Below are positions 8,008 to 14,375 of a stretch of DNA of 14,375 bases, piece after piece (the first letter of the stretch is position 1; each line of letters starts with the position of its first letter). The translations under genes and the position numbers were made by a program. Under the pieces are notes generated by a model that ran no database searches, had not been told where the DNA came from, and saw nothing but the letters and a program-made list of their open reading frames with translations. Source of the stretch: an uncultured Pseudomonadota bacterium (GTDB lineage Bacteria; SAR324; NAC60-12); contig CAJXNF010000033.1 of the NCBI GenBank assembly GCA_913056375.1, positions 1 to 14,375 on the forward strand, in the 5' to 3' direction.

Positions 8008-8010
8008 GGC

Positions 8011-8997
8011 TTACCCTTCGGTCAGTTGGCTTTGAAGAGCCTTGGGATGCGGTGGTGTTGGATGATGCGGATGGGGATGCTCGATTTCTGAAAACTTACC
8101 CAAGCGGATCCGCAGGAAGTGAAAAAGTTCTTGGGGAATGTTGACACCTTCGCAGCAGGATTCCAGTCCCTCAAAACCAGGTGAAGAATTCGCTTCGCAA
8201 ATCTTGAAGTGATCATTGTCGAAGAGCAGATCAATCCCTGCCATATCAAGATTGAGAATATTTGAAGTCTGGGTGGCCAACCATTCGATTTCCGGAGCGA
8301 TTTTGTATGGTTCGACCTTGCCTCCACTGGAGAAGTTGGCTTTGAAACCGCCGTCTCCGCTACGCCTTCGGAAACAAGCGATCGCTCGGCCTCCCAGAGT
8401 GAAAACACGTAGATCCATACCCTTCGAAGGTGCAATGAATTCTTGCATGATCATGTTCGCGTTGCGATTGGTTGATTCGATCAGATCCATCACATCACGG
8501 AAACTTCGCTTGGTTTCAGCGAGAAATACTCCAGATCCTTGGGATCCTGAGATCGTCTTGACGACTACAGGGAAACCAAGAGTGCGCTCAACCAGGCCAA
8601 CGTCAACGGGAAACTTGGCCAGCATGGTCTTGGGAACAGGCAGGTTGTTCTGAGCTAGGATTTGCTGAGAAAAAAGTTTGTCTTTGACGATTTCGATACT
8701 GTTCGAATTATTGATCGTGTAGATGCCCAGCCGCTCAATCTGACGCAAGATGGCCAGCGTGAAGTAGGTGGTGCCAGCTCCCATTCGGGGCATCACAAAA
8801 TCCGGTAGTTCGTGTTTCTCTCCATTAATCAGGATGCTTTTCTCATCTTCACGGGTGACAATTAAGTCAAATTGCTCTGGACGAAAGACTTCCAGCTTAA
8901 TCCCGTCCGCTTCAGCTTCAGAGAGCAGACGATGAATTTCGTAAGCTTCTGGGCTTAGCTGGGTGAGGTCTTTGCGGTAAATGATCCAACCTTTCAT
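8011..8997 (-). CDS. RimK-family ATP-grasp ligase (alpha-L-glutamate ligase-like)
   Basis: This 328-residue ATP-grasp enzyme carries a RimK-type core. Lys147 in FPVVVKTISGSQGSGV and the glycine-rich loop at 151-156 should bind ATP. Glu186 in MIMQEFI is the expected adenine-region residue. RVFTLGGRAIACFRRRSGDGGFKAN (from 197) is the RimK signature strand pair. Asp256, Glu268 and Asn270 in GIDLLF and KICEANSSPGFEG are likely magnesium ligands. Family members form peptide or isopeptide bonds through an acyl-phosphate: E. coli RimK adds glutamates to ribosomal protein S6, and others add amino acids to cofactors or peptides. The substrate here is unknown. The C-terminus extends past the core as a Pro/His-rich tail (307-318, five His), which could bind metal. 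This is the first gene of the - strand block, preceded by the 440-nt divergent gap. I see no strong Shine-Dalgarno before its ATG at 8997. Confidence 0.9.
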   Translation of the reverse strand: MKGWIIYRKDLTQLSPEAYEIHRLLSEAEADGIKLEVFRPEQFDLIVTREDEKSILINGEKHELPDFVMPRMGAGTTYFTLAILRQIERLGIYTINNSNSIEIVKDKLFSQQILAQNNLPVPKTMLAKFPVDVGLVERTLGFPVVVKTISGSQGSGVFLAETKRSFRDVMDLIESTNRNANMIMQEFIAPSKGMDLRVFTLGGRAIACFRRRSGDGGFKANFSSGGKVEPYKIAPEIEWLATQTSNILNLDMAGIDLLFDNDHFKICEANSSPGFEGLESCCEGVNIPQELFHFLRIRLGKFSEIEHPHPHHPTPPHPKALQSQLTEG

Positions 8998-9061
8998 GGT
9001 GTATGCTATTCCCGAAAAAGAGAAAGGGGTGAGGGGCCGTTCGAACAGCCTTTGTAATGAG

Positions 9062-9074
9062 AGAGAATTTCTCT
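9062..9074. repeat. Small dyad AGAGAA-T-TTCTCT upstream of the RimK-like gene
   Basis: Two 6-bp arms (9062-9067 and 9069-9074) are perfectly inverted around one central T. The dyad lies about 65 nt upstream of the RimK-like start. It could be a repressor-binding site or a leader hairpin. At this length chance is also a reasonable explanation. Confidence 0.25.
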
Positions 9075-9134
9075 AGCATGCTTTGAGAAAAGTTCCATTG
9101 AAAAGAATGCATCACTGCTGATTTCTAACTCCAT

Positions 9135-9148
9135 CTGAACAAGTTTTT
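9135..9148 (+). repeat. Left arm of a 14-bp perfect inverted repeat
   Basis: CTGAACAAGTTTTT is the exact reverse complement of bases 9297-9310. The arms are 148 nt apart within the divergent promoter region. Possible roles are paired operator half-sites for a looping regulator or traces of an old insertion. No transposase or target duplication is seen. Confidence 0.5.
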
Positions 9149-9296
9149 GTAAAGCTGGAAGCCGCTTGTTGAAATAACTGAAGAAATTATGATTTATGAA
9201 AAATAATATATTAAATCAAAATCGAGTTGTTTCTGAGAACCTAGCAAGCTTCAAAGTACCATTAGGATCGAAAGTACAACCCAGATTCTGCAATAA

Positions 9297-9310
9297 AAAA
9301 ACTTGTTCAG
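9297..9310 (-). repeat. Right arm of the 14-bp perfect inverted repeat
   Basis: AAAAACTTGTTCAG is the exact reverse complement of bases 9135-9148. The match stops at both ends: 9134 against 9311, and 9149 against 9296, are mismatches. It lies about 130 nt upstream of the NAD-GDH start. Confidence 0.5.
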
Positions 9311-9426
9311 TTCAATGAGAAATGGTGTGCCCATTTGACTTTGCCAAAGCCTCATCGCAAGGTGACGTGGTCTTCAAATTGATCCCTACCAAAATGAATA
9401 TTTAATTTTTTGTTGAACTCACGATC

Positions 9427-9431
9427 AGGAG
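9427..9431 (+). promoter_or_regulatory. Shine-Dalgarno site of the NAD-GDH gene
   Basis: AGGAG is followed by a 6-nt spacer and ATG at 9438. An in-frame TGA at 9414-9416 shows the coding region cannot start much further upstream. This matters because the protein is shorter at the N-terminus than its relatives. Confidence 0.8.
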
Positions 9432-9437
9432 CTCTTC

Positions 9438-12400
9438 ATGTCTTTGTTGCCCATCACAATTGAGCAGACCAATCAAATTCTTGAGGCTTTGCCCGAGGAT
9501 CAGCAGCTTCATCTCTTTGCTCGTCACTATTGCCAGAATCTATCCCAGGTCCTTTGGCAGCGCTTTAGTGTGCGGGAGTGGTGTGTATTCCTTCAAGAGC
9601 GCTATCAGAACTTTTTGGTGGCAACGAAGCAGGAAGGGCTGATTCTAGTTGGGAAGGGAGAGGGACGAGCGACAGGTCGAATTGTGGTCGAAGTGCTCAA
9701 GCCTGACATGCAGTATCAATTGTTGACCCTGCTGGAGCTACTGCGTGATTTGGAATTACGGATCAAGCTGACCATTCACCCAGTCTTGCCTCTTCGCTAC
9801 GAGGAGGAAGCGTGGCAAGTTCTTGCAGATGATCAGCAGTGCGAGAAGCTCTTCGACATGATTTATCTGGAAATAGAAGACACCGCCAACGAGGAGCGAT
9901 TGTCTCAATTGTGTCAACGCCTGCCAGCCCACATTGATGCTCTACACAGTGTACGTGAAGACCTTGCCAAACTGCAGCAGATCCGCCCAAGACTGACCCA
10001 GTTGCTACAGAACAGCAACCAGTCTGCTGCTGAAGGACGTGAGGCCTGGATTCAGTTGTTGGAGTGGTTGCACGAAGACAACTTCTCACTCTTCGGTTTT
10101 GCTACCTATCATCACACGACTCAGGGAGTGCAGCTGGCAGAAGACTCCAGCCTTGGTCTACTGCATGATCATCAAGCGTGGAAAGCGGATTCCTTGCGAG
10201 AGACGCTACAAGCCTTGCTGTGGCAGGAACGGGAAGCTTCAGAATCTTTCATCATGGAAAGCCTGCGCTTTACTTCCCCATTGCAGCGTTTTGAGAACCT
10301 GTTGCTGCTGCGTCTCAAGTTTCCAGAAGCTGAGGGTTGGCGTGAGGAAATTCTCGTTGGCCTGTTGCGCAAGACCTCCTTGCAGGCTCGCAATCTGGAG
10401 ACCCCACTGATCCGTGAAAAGATGCAGGCCATCTTCGAAGCCCGCCAGATGCGTCCCTATAGTTACAACTACAATGAGGCAATCCGGATTCTCAGTGGGA
10501 TGCCCAAGTTCGCCCTGTTCCGTGCCCCTACTGCGGAATTACTCCAAATCATTGACACTCTGCTCTTCATTGACGATCCAAGCCGGATTCACTGCTTCCA
10601 GGTTGGTCAGCAATATGTCCGCAAGGGGGCCTCTCCCGCTTTGCATCTACTCGTAGTCTTGCCAAATTTGCTCTACACCCCAGCAAATGTGTTGGAAGTT
10701 GTGGCGTTCCTGCAGAGTGAAGTCCCTCATCAATCCAGTGAATATGTGCAGGCGTACGGTGAAGAAAAAAGCCGTGTTCATGTCTACTTCGAGTTGTCGC
10801 AAGGTAACTGGACTCCCAACTTAGCGACCTTGGAAAACGAACTAATTCGTCGGTTGAAGCCTTGGGAAGAACAGTTGCGTGATGCTCTCTCCGTCTCCAC
10901 CCCGGGTCCGCAGGGTCTAGAAATCTTTGAGCGCTACTTGCCCCGTCTACCCAAGCAGTACAAGGTGCGAGTCACTCCCGAAATGGCAGCACAGGACTTG
11001 TTGGAGATCGAGCGGCTGAATCCAGATTCAGGAGTTCACTTCACGCTGAAGGAATTTCAACTGGCCAATGCTCTAGAGGAACCCGTTTCCTTATTGACGC
11101 TCTACAGCCGCAACCGCACCCACCTGATCAAGGTGATGCCGGTTCTACTGAACGCAGGTCTTTACGTAGTAGATCAACTGACAACACGCGTTGGCACTCC
11201 TCAGGGAGAAAATCTGGGCTTTATCCAGACCTTTCGTGTAACCCACCAAGACGGCAGCCAAATTGAAGAGGATGTCTATCGGCAGAGGCTCTGTGAGTTG
11301 CTGGGGGCCGTGTTCGCTCAGCGTAGTGAAAATGATCCACTCAATGCGTTGGTGTTGGCTGCCAACCTGGATTGGCGAGAGATCAACGTATTGCAGGCCT
11401 ACCGTAATCTGTATCTACAACTGGGTGGCAATATCAGCCGTAACGTGGTCAACCAAGCTCTTCTACAGTATCCAGCAATTAGCCGAAATTTCTGCGAAAT
11501 CTTCCGAATGCTCTTTGCACCCGATTCGCGTTACGGTGATCCAAGCCATCGTCGAGAGGTGCTCTTGCCACAGGTTCGGCGGCACTATCTGGATACTTTG
11601 CATCCGGTTCAGGAAATCAACCACGACCTAGCCTTTCGGCATCTGCTGAGTCTGCTGGAAGCCACCCTGCGAACGAACTTCTTTCAGAATACTGGTCGGC
11701 ACAACACCCTGCTGGCGCTCAAGATCGCTTCGGGTCAGGTCGAGCAAATGCCCATTCCTACACCTTATCGAGAGATTTATGTCCATGATGTCAACCTTGA
11801 AGGGACACATCTACGATTTGGGCCAGTAGCTCGTGGTGGCTTACGCTGGTCAGATCGGCCAGAAGACTTCCGCACGGAAGTATTGGGATTGGTCAAAACC
11901 CAGCAGACCAAGAACGTGGTGATTGTTCCGGTTGGTTCCAAGGGGGGCTTTGTCATTAAGCAGTTGCCAAGCAGTCGAGAAGAAGCACAGGCTGTGGCCA
12001 AGGAGCAGTATCAACGCTTTATTCACGGATTGTTGTCGGTAACAGATAATCGGGACGCAGATGGACAAGTACGTCCTCCGAAGCAAACAATCTGCTATGA
12101 CGATCCTGATCCCTATCTCGTTGTAGCGGCGGATAAGGGGACCGCAACCTTCTCTGATCTGGCCAACTCCGTTTCTGAAAAGACTGGATTTTGGCTGGGT
12201 GATGCCTTCGCTTCGGGGGGATCTCATGGTTACGATCACAAGGTTGTTGGAATCACAGCAAGGGGAGCGTGGGAATGCGTCCGTCTGCACTTCTTGGAGC
12301 GAGATCATGACATCCAGCAAGAGCTGACCACCGTGATTGGAATTGGAGATATGAGCGGAGATGTGTTTGGCAATGGGATGTTGCTCAGCAAGGCTTTACA

Positions 12401-13661
12401 GCTGAAGGCTGCCTTCAACCATCAGCATATTTTTCTCGATCCCAACCCAGACCCTGAGACAAGTTGGCAGGAGCGCAAACGCTTATTCGAACTACCTCGC
12501 TCTACTTGGCGGGATTATGCATCTGACCAGATCAGTGAAGGTGGTGGAGTATTTGACCGCCGTGCCAAGGAGGTTCAGCTGTCCTTGCCTGTTCGTGAGA
12601 TGCTGCGCGTAGAGCGAGAGGTGATGACAGGTGAGGAACTCGTACAGGCCATCCTGCGAATGCCCGCGGATCTGTGCTGGTTCGGTGGGATTGGGACATA
12701 TGTGAAGGCTAGTCCACAAAACCATCTGCAGGTTGGTGATCAAGCAAATGACTTAGTGCGAATCAACGCAGAAGAGCTACAGGTACGAGTAATTGGTGAG
12801 GGAGCCAATCTTGGTTTGACTCAGTCTGCACGGATCTCATTTCACCAGCAGGGTGGAGCATTGAACACGGACGCGATTGATAATTCGGCTGGTGTCAACA
12901 TGTCGGACTATGAGGTCAACCTAAAGATTCTGCTGCAGTTGCTTTTGCGTGAGAGAGCGGTGGCCAATGTTGAGGAGCGTAACCAACTACTGGAGAATGC
13001 TACTGAGGAGGTTGCTGAATTGGTGTTGGCGAATAATCGTGGTCAACATCGTTTGATCTCCATGGATCAGCTTCGATCTCGCCAGGATTTTCGGGCGTAT
13101 CGCCAGTTGATTCACCTGCTGATTGAACGGGGAATGAACGCCCGCAGCGAATACATTCCAGACGTAAGGCAACTGGATCAACTGGAGCAAAGCGGAGAGG
13201 GACTGCCACGTCCGGTTTTGGCTGTCCTACAAGCCTATGTTAAAATGTACCTCTATGATGAGTTGTTGGCGGCTTCACTAATTCCTGAATTCGTGGGCGA
13301 CGAAACCTCAGCGCTTTATGATGAACTCTACTTGGGATACTTGCCGGGTTCCTTTAGAGGTCGATTCCCTGAGGAAGTCCTGCAGCGTCATCCTCTACGA
13401 CGAGAGATCATTGCCACTGTGTTGACCAATCGTTTGATCAACCACGCTGGCTGTGCGTTTTTCTTTAATTTGCAGTCAAGCAGTGGATGTGATCTGACCA
13501 CATTGGTGGAGGGATATCTTGCCTTGGAAGCCAGCCTAGAACTACCAACTCTGCGAACGCAGTTGCTGGAGGCATCAATCATTGAGCAATTCCAGCAAGC
13601 GGGAACCCCTGATTTAATCATGCTGACTGTGGCAGTCCAGCGGATACAAGCGATTAGTTAG
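9438..13661 (+). CDS. gdhB: NAD-specific glutamate dehydrogenase, large (GDH180-type) family
   Basis: This 1407-residue enzyme converts L-glutamate and NAD+ to 2-oxoglutarate, ammonium and NADH, a catabolic cytosolic reaction. The N-terminal ~700 residues hold the divergent regulatory (ACT-like) portion, including EDNFSLFGF and ILSGMPKFALFRAPT. The catalytic part starts near residue 775 with YVHDVNLEGTHLRFGPVARGG and LRWSDRPEDFRTEVLGLVK. Lys820, Lys825 and Lys835 (in GSKGGF) are the conserved lysines of the active site region. The NAD-binding part shows GDMSGDVFGNGM from 970, GGIGTYV from 1083, GEGANLGLTQ from 1120, and DNSAGVNMSDYEVNLK. The C-terminal helical domain is complete to the TAG stop. 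Well-known relatives are about 1600 residues or more, so this copy is roughly 200 shorter, apparently at the N-terminus. The ribosome site and an upstream stop support the given start. It is transcribed divergently from the ligase-transporter block. The symbol follows the pseudomonad naming and is tentative. Confidence 0.95.
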   Translation: MSLLPITIEQTNQILEALPEDQQLHLFARHYCQNLSQVLWQRFSVREWCVFLQERYQNFLVATKQEGLILVGKGEGRATGRIVVEVLKPDMQYQLLTLLELLRDLELRIKLTIHPVLPLRYEEEAWQVLADDQQCEKLFDMIYLEIEDTANEERLSQLCQRLPAHIDALHSVREDLAKLQQIRPRLTQLLQNSNQSAAEGREAWIQLLEWLHEDNFSLFGFATYHHTTQGVQLAEDSSLGLLHDHQAWKADSLRETLQALLWQEREASESFIMESLRFTSPLQRFENLLLLRLKFPEAEGWREEILVGLLRKTSLQARNLETPLIREKMQAIFEARQMRPYSYNYNEAIRILSGMPKFALFRAPTAELLQIIDTLLFIDDPSRIHCFQVGQQYVRKGASPALHLLVVLPNLLYTPANVLEVVAFLQSEVPHQSSEYVQAYGEEKSRVHVYFELSQGNWTPNLATLENELIRRLKPWEEQLRDALSVSTPGPQGLEIFERYLPRLPKQYKVRVTPEMAAQDLLEIERLNPDSGVHFTLKEFQLANALEEPVSLLTLYSRNRTHLIKVMPVLLNAGLYVVDQLTTRVGTPQGENLGFIQTFRVTHQDGSQIEEDVYRQRLCELLGAVFAQRSENDPLNALVLAANLDWREINVLQAYRNLYLQLGGNISRNVVNQALLQYPAISRNFCEIFRMLFAPDSRYGDPSHRREVLLPQVRRHYLDTLHPVQEINHDLAFRHLLSLLEATLRTNFFQNTGRHNTLLALKIASGQVEQMPIPTPYREIYVHDVNLEGTHLRFGPVARGGLRWSDRPEDFRTEVLGLVKTQQTKNVVIVPVGSKGGFVIKQLPSSREEAQAVAKEQYQRFIHGLLSVTDNRDADGQVRPPKQTICYDDPDPYLVVAADKGTATFSDLANSVSEKTGFWLGDAFASGGSHGYDHKVVGITARGAWECVRLHFLERDHDIQQELTTVIGIGDMSGDVFGNGMLLSKALQLKAAFNHQHIFLDPNPDPETSWQERKRLFELPRSTWRDYASDQISEGGGVFDRRAKEVQLSLPVREMLRVEREVMTGEELVQAILRMPADLCWFGGIGTYVKASPQNHLQVGDQANDLVRINAEELQVRVIGEGANLGLTQSARISFHQQGGALNTDAIDNSAGVNMSDYEVNLKILLQLLLRERAVANVEERNQLLENATEEVAELVLANNRGQHRLISMDQLRSRQDFRAYRQLIHLLIERGMNARSEYIPDVRQLDQLEQSGEGLPRPVLAVLQAYVKMYLYDELLAASLIPEFVGDETSALYDELYLGYLPGSFRGRFPEEVLQRHPLRREIIATVLTNRLINHAGCAFFFNLQSSSGCDLTTLVEGYLALEASLELPTLRTQLLEASIIEQFQQAGTPDLIMLTVAVQRIQAIS

Positions 13662-13938
13662 TGATAAAAATTTGCAAGTCATTGGCAGACATCCCAGGGA
13701 AAATAAGCCAATAAATCTATTTTTCCAATAGCTTTTACATTGCAAAAGAGAAAGGCGGTCTGCCTCCATCAAGATATTTCTTTTAGGATTGTCACCCTTC
13801 CGCTGAAGAGTGAAGGGACCGACCTAAAAAATCATTAAAGAAATCTCGATGGTAGTCGTCAAAGGTATTATGCAGATCCCCTGATCAGGACAAGCAATTC
13901 TGCCAGCATAAAATTGTTGCACAAAATTCATTGCGACC
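13662..13938. other. AT-rich intergenic stretch after NAD-GDH; no gene seen
   Basis: No coding frame is supported here. A hairpin can form from CCCTTC (13795-13800) and GAAGGG (13812-13817) with an 11-nt loop. It can be extended by GTC (13791-13793) against GAC (13821-13823) across an internal loop. No T-run follows it on either strand. A smaller AGGC/GCCT hairpin lies at 13753-13765. Neither is a convincing terminator for the dehydrogenase gene, whose stop is TAG at 13659-13661. Confidence 0.5.
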
Positions 13939-14375
13939 TTACGATATTCGATCGAAGTTAGTAAACAGTAAGAAAAAATCATTCACAAAAGACGCAAGCT
14001 CCCCAGTTTCCATAAATGCACAAAAAGACGCCGAAGAAGAAATGACAAATAAAAAACAAGAAGAACAATTTAGTTCAATTTTACAGGATGTTACATAATA
14101 GATGTTTTTTCTTAAATCTATTAACTGCTCTTTCATGGCTGCTAAACTTGCGTCTGCTGCGGCTTTGTCTGATAGACAAACATTAAGTTTCATTGCTGTA
14201 GAATCTGCTGATATTTGGAAACGCAGAATGTAACTACACTGCAACAAACTTTGCGGAATAGTTGCGTATCTGGAAAGTGAGAAATTACTGTTTGACCTCC
14301 AGTTAAAAGAATGGGCGTTGTCTTTGATTGTTAACAAAGGCTGTCGCCGTAATAGGAATCTTTGAACTTGAGGAC
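13939..14375 (-). CDS. Possible 3' end of an unknown gene, 5' end outside window
   Basis: On the - strand one frame is open without interruption from the window edge (14375) to TAA at 13941-13939, about 145 codons, in AT-rich DNA where stops should be frequent. I do not recognise the product. The visible part runs from QRFLLRRQPLLTIKDNAHSF, through a helix-like stretch ADASLAAMKEQLIDLRKNI, to a Ser/Cys/Phe-rich segment CFLFVISSSASFCAF that is hydrophobic enough to be a membrane segment. A TTG at 14337 and ATGs inside the frame could be starts, but the openness to the edge suggests a longer gene. Base use differs from the neighbouring genes (many A/T third positions). A + strand frame over the same DNA also gives a protein-like reading, so the coding strand is uncertain. 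Confidence 0.3.
   Translation of the reverse strand, partial: PQVQRFLLRRQPLLTIKDNAHSFNWRSNSNFSLSRYATIPQSLLQCSYILRFQISADSTAMKLNVCLSDKAAADASLAAMKEQLIDLRKNIYYVTSCKIELNCSSCFLFVISSSASFCAFMETGELASFVNDFFLLFTNFDRIS

Larger units (their letters stand above)
8998..9437. promoter_or_regulatory. AT-rich divergent intergenic region between the RimK-like gene and NAD-GDH
   Basis: This 440-nt stretch has no supported gene; the short - strand frame entering it at 8918-9115 overlaps the RimK-like start and resembles nothing. It should hold the promoters of both divergent transcripts. The strongest AT block is 9185-9225. TTGACT at 9335-9340 could serve as a -35 for the + strand, but no matching -10 follows at 16-18 nt. 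The region contains a 14-bp inverted repeat (9135-9148 and 9297-9310) and a small dyad at 9062-9074, listed separately. Confidence 0.5.

Noticed and set aside
8918..9115. 65-codon - strand frame upstream of the RimK-like gene
   Set aside because: It overlaps the start of the ligase gene in another frame and shows no recognisable protein features.
9335..9363. TTGACT as the -35 element of the NAD-GDH promoter
   Set aside because: The base string 16-18 nt downstream (around 9357-9364) has no resemblance to TATAAT.
11850..12320. 156-codon - strand open frame within NAD-GDH
   Set aside because: It is antisense to the most conserved catalytic part of the dehydrogenase, where codon constraint explains the absence of stops.
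13791..13823. Hairpin as a rho-independent terminator for NAD-GDH
   Set aside because: A 6-bp stem with an 11-nt loop and no T-run on either strand does not meet the usual pattern.

Overview
The window reads as ordinary bacterial chromosome. It is densely packed, with near-balanced base composition in the genes and clearly AT-richer gaps. The organism is probably Gram-negative, and this is an inference. The oligopeptide-binding protein has a plain Sec signal peptide without a lipobox, so it would be periplasmic and soluble. There is also a large NAD-dependent glutamate dehydrogenase of the type common in proteobacteria and actinobacteria. I cannot name a genus. No rRNA, tRNA, CRISPR array or clear mobile element was seen.

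Layout. At the left edge is the 3' end of a PaaI-like hotdog thioesterase on the + strand (1-312). It converges on a long co-directional block on the - strand that spans about 325-8997. In transcription order this block encodes: a RimK-family ATP-grasp ligase (8997-8011); a stand-alone class II glutamine amidotransferase of the YafJ/EgtC/DUG3 type (8007-7078); a complete five-gene Opp/Dpp ABC peptide importer (binding protein 6947-5316, permeases 5305-4388 and 4365-3427, ATPases 3426-2437 and 2435-1434); and a low-specificity L-threonine aldolase (1356-325). Most junctions are 0-22 nt and several look translationally coupled. The larger gaps are 130 nt before the binding protein and 77 nt before the aldolase, and both could hold internal promoters.

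A 440-nt AT-rich gap (8998-9437) separates this block from a divergent gene on the + strand, the 1407-residue NAD-specific glutamate dehydrogenase (9438-13661). The final ~700 nt (13662-14375) are AT-rich and have no recognisable gene. One - strand reading frame is open for about 145 codons to the window edge and may be the 3' end of an unknown gene.

Taken together the genes point to peptide uptake and amino-acid catabolism: import of peptides, threonine cleavage to glycine, and glutamate deamination to 2-oxoglutarate. The most interesting part is the tightly coupled RimK-like ligase and Ntn-type glutaminase pair upstream of the transporter. It could make, edit or recycle a gamma-glutamyl or amide-modified peptide. 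That role is a hypothesis from context and is not shown by the sequence.
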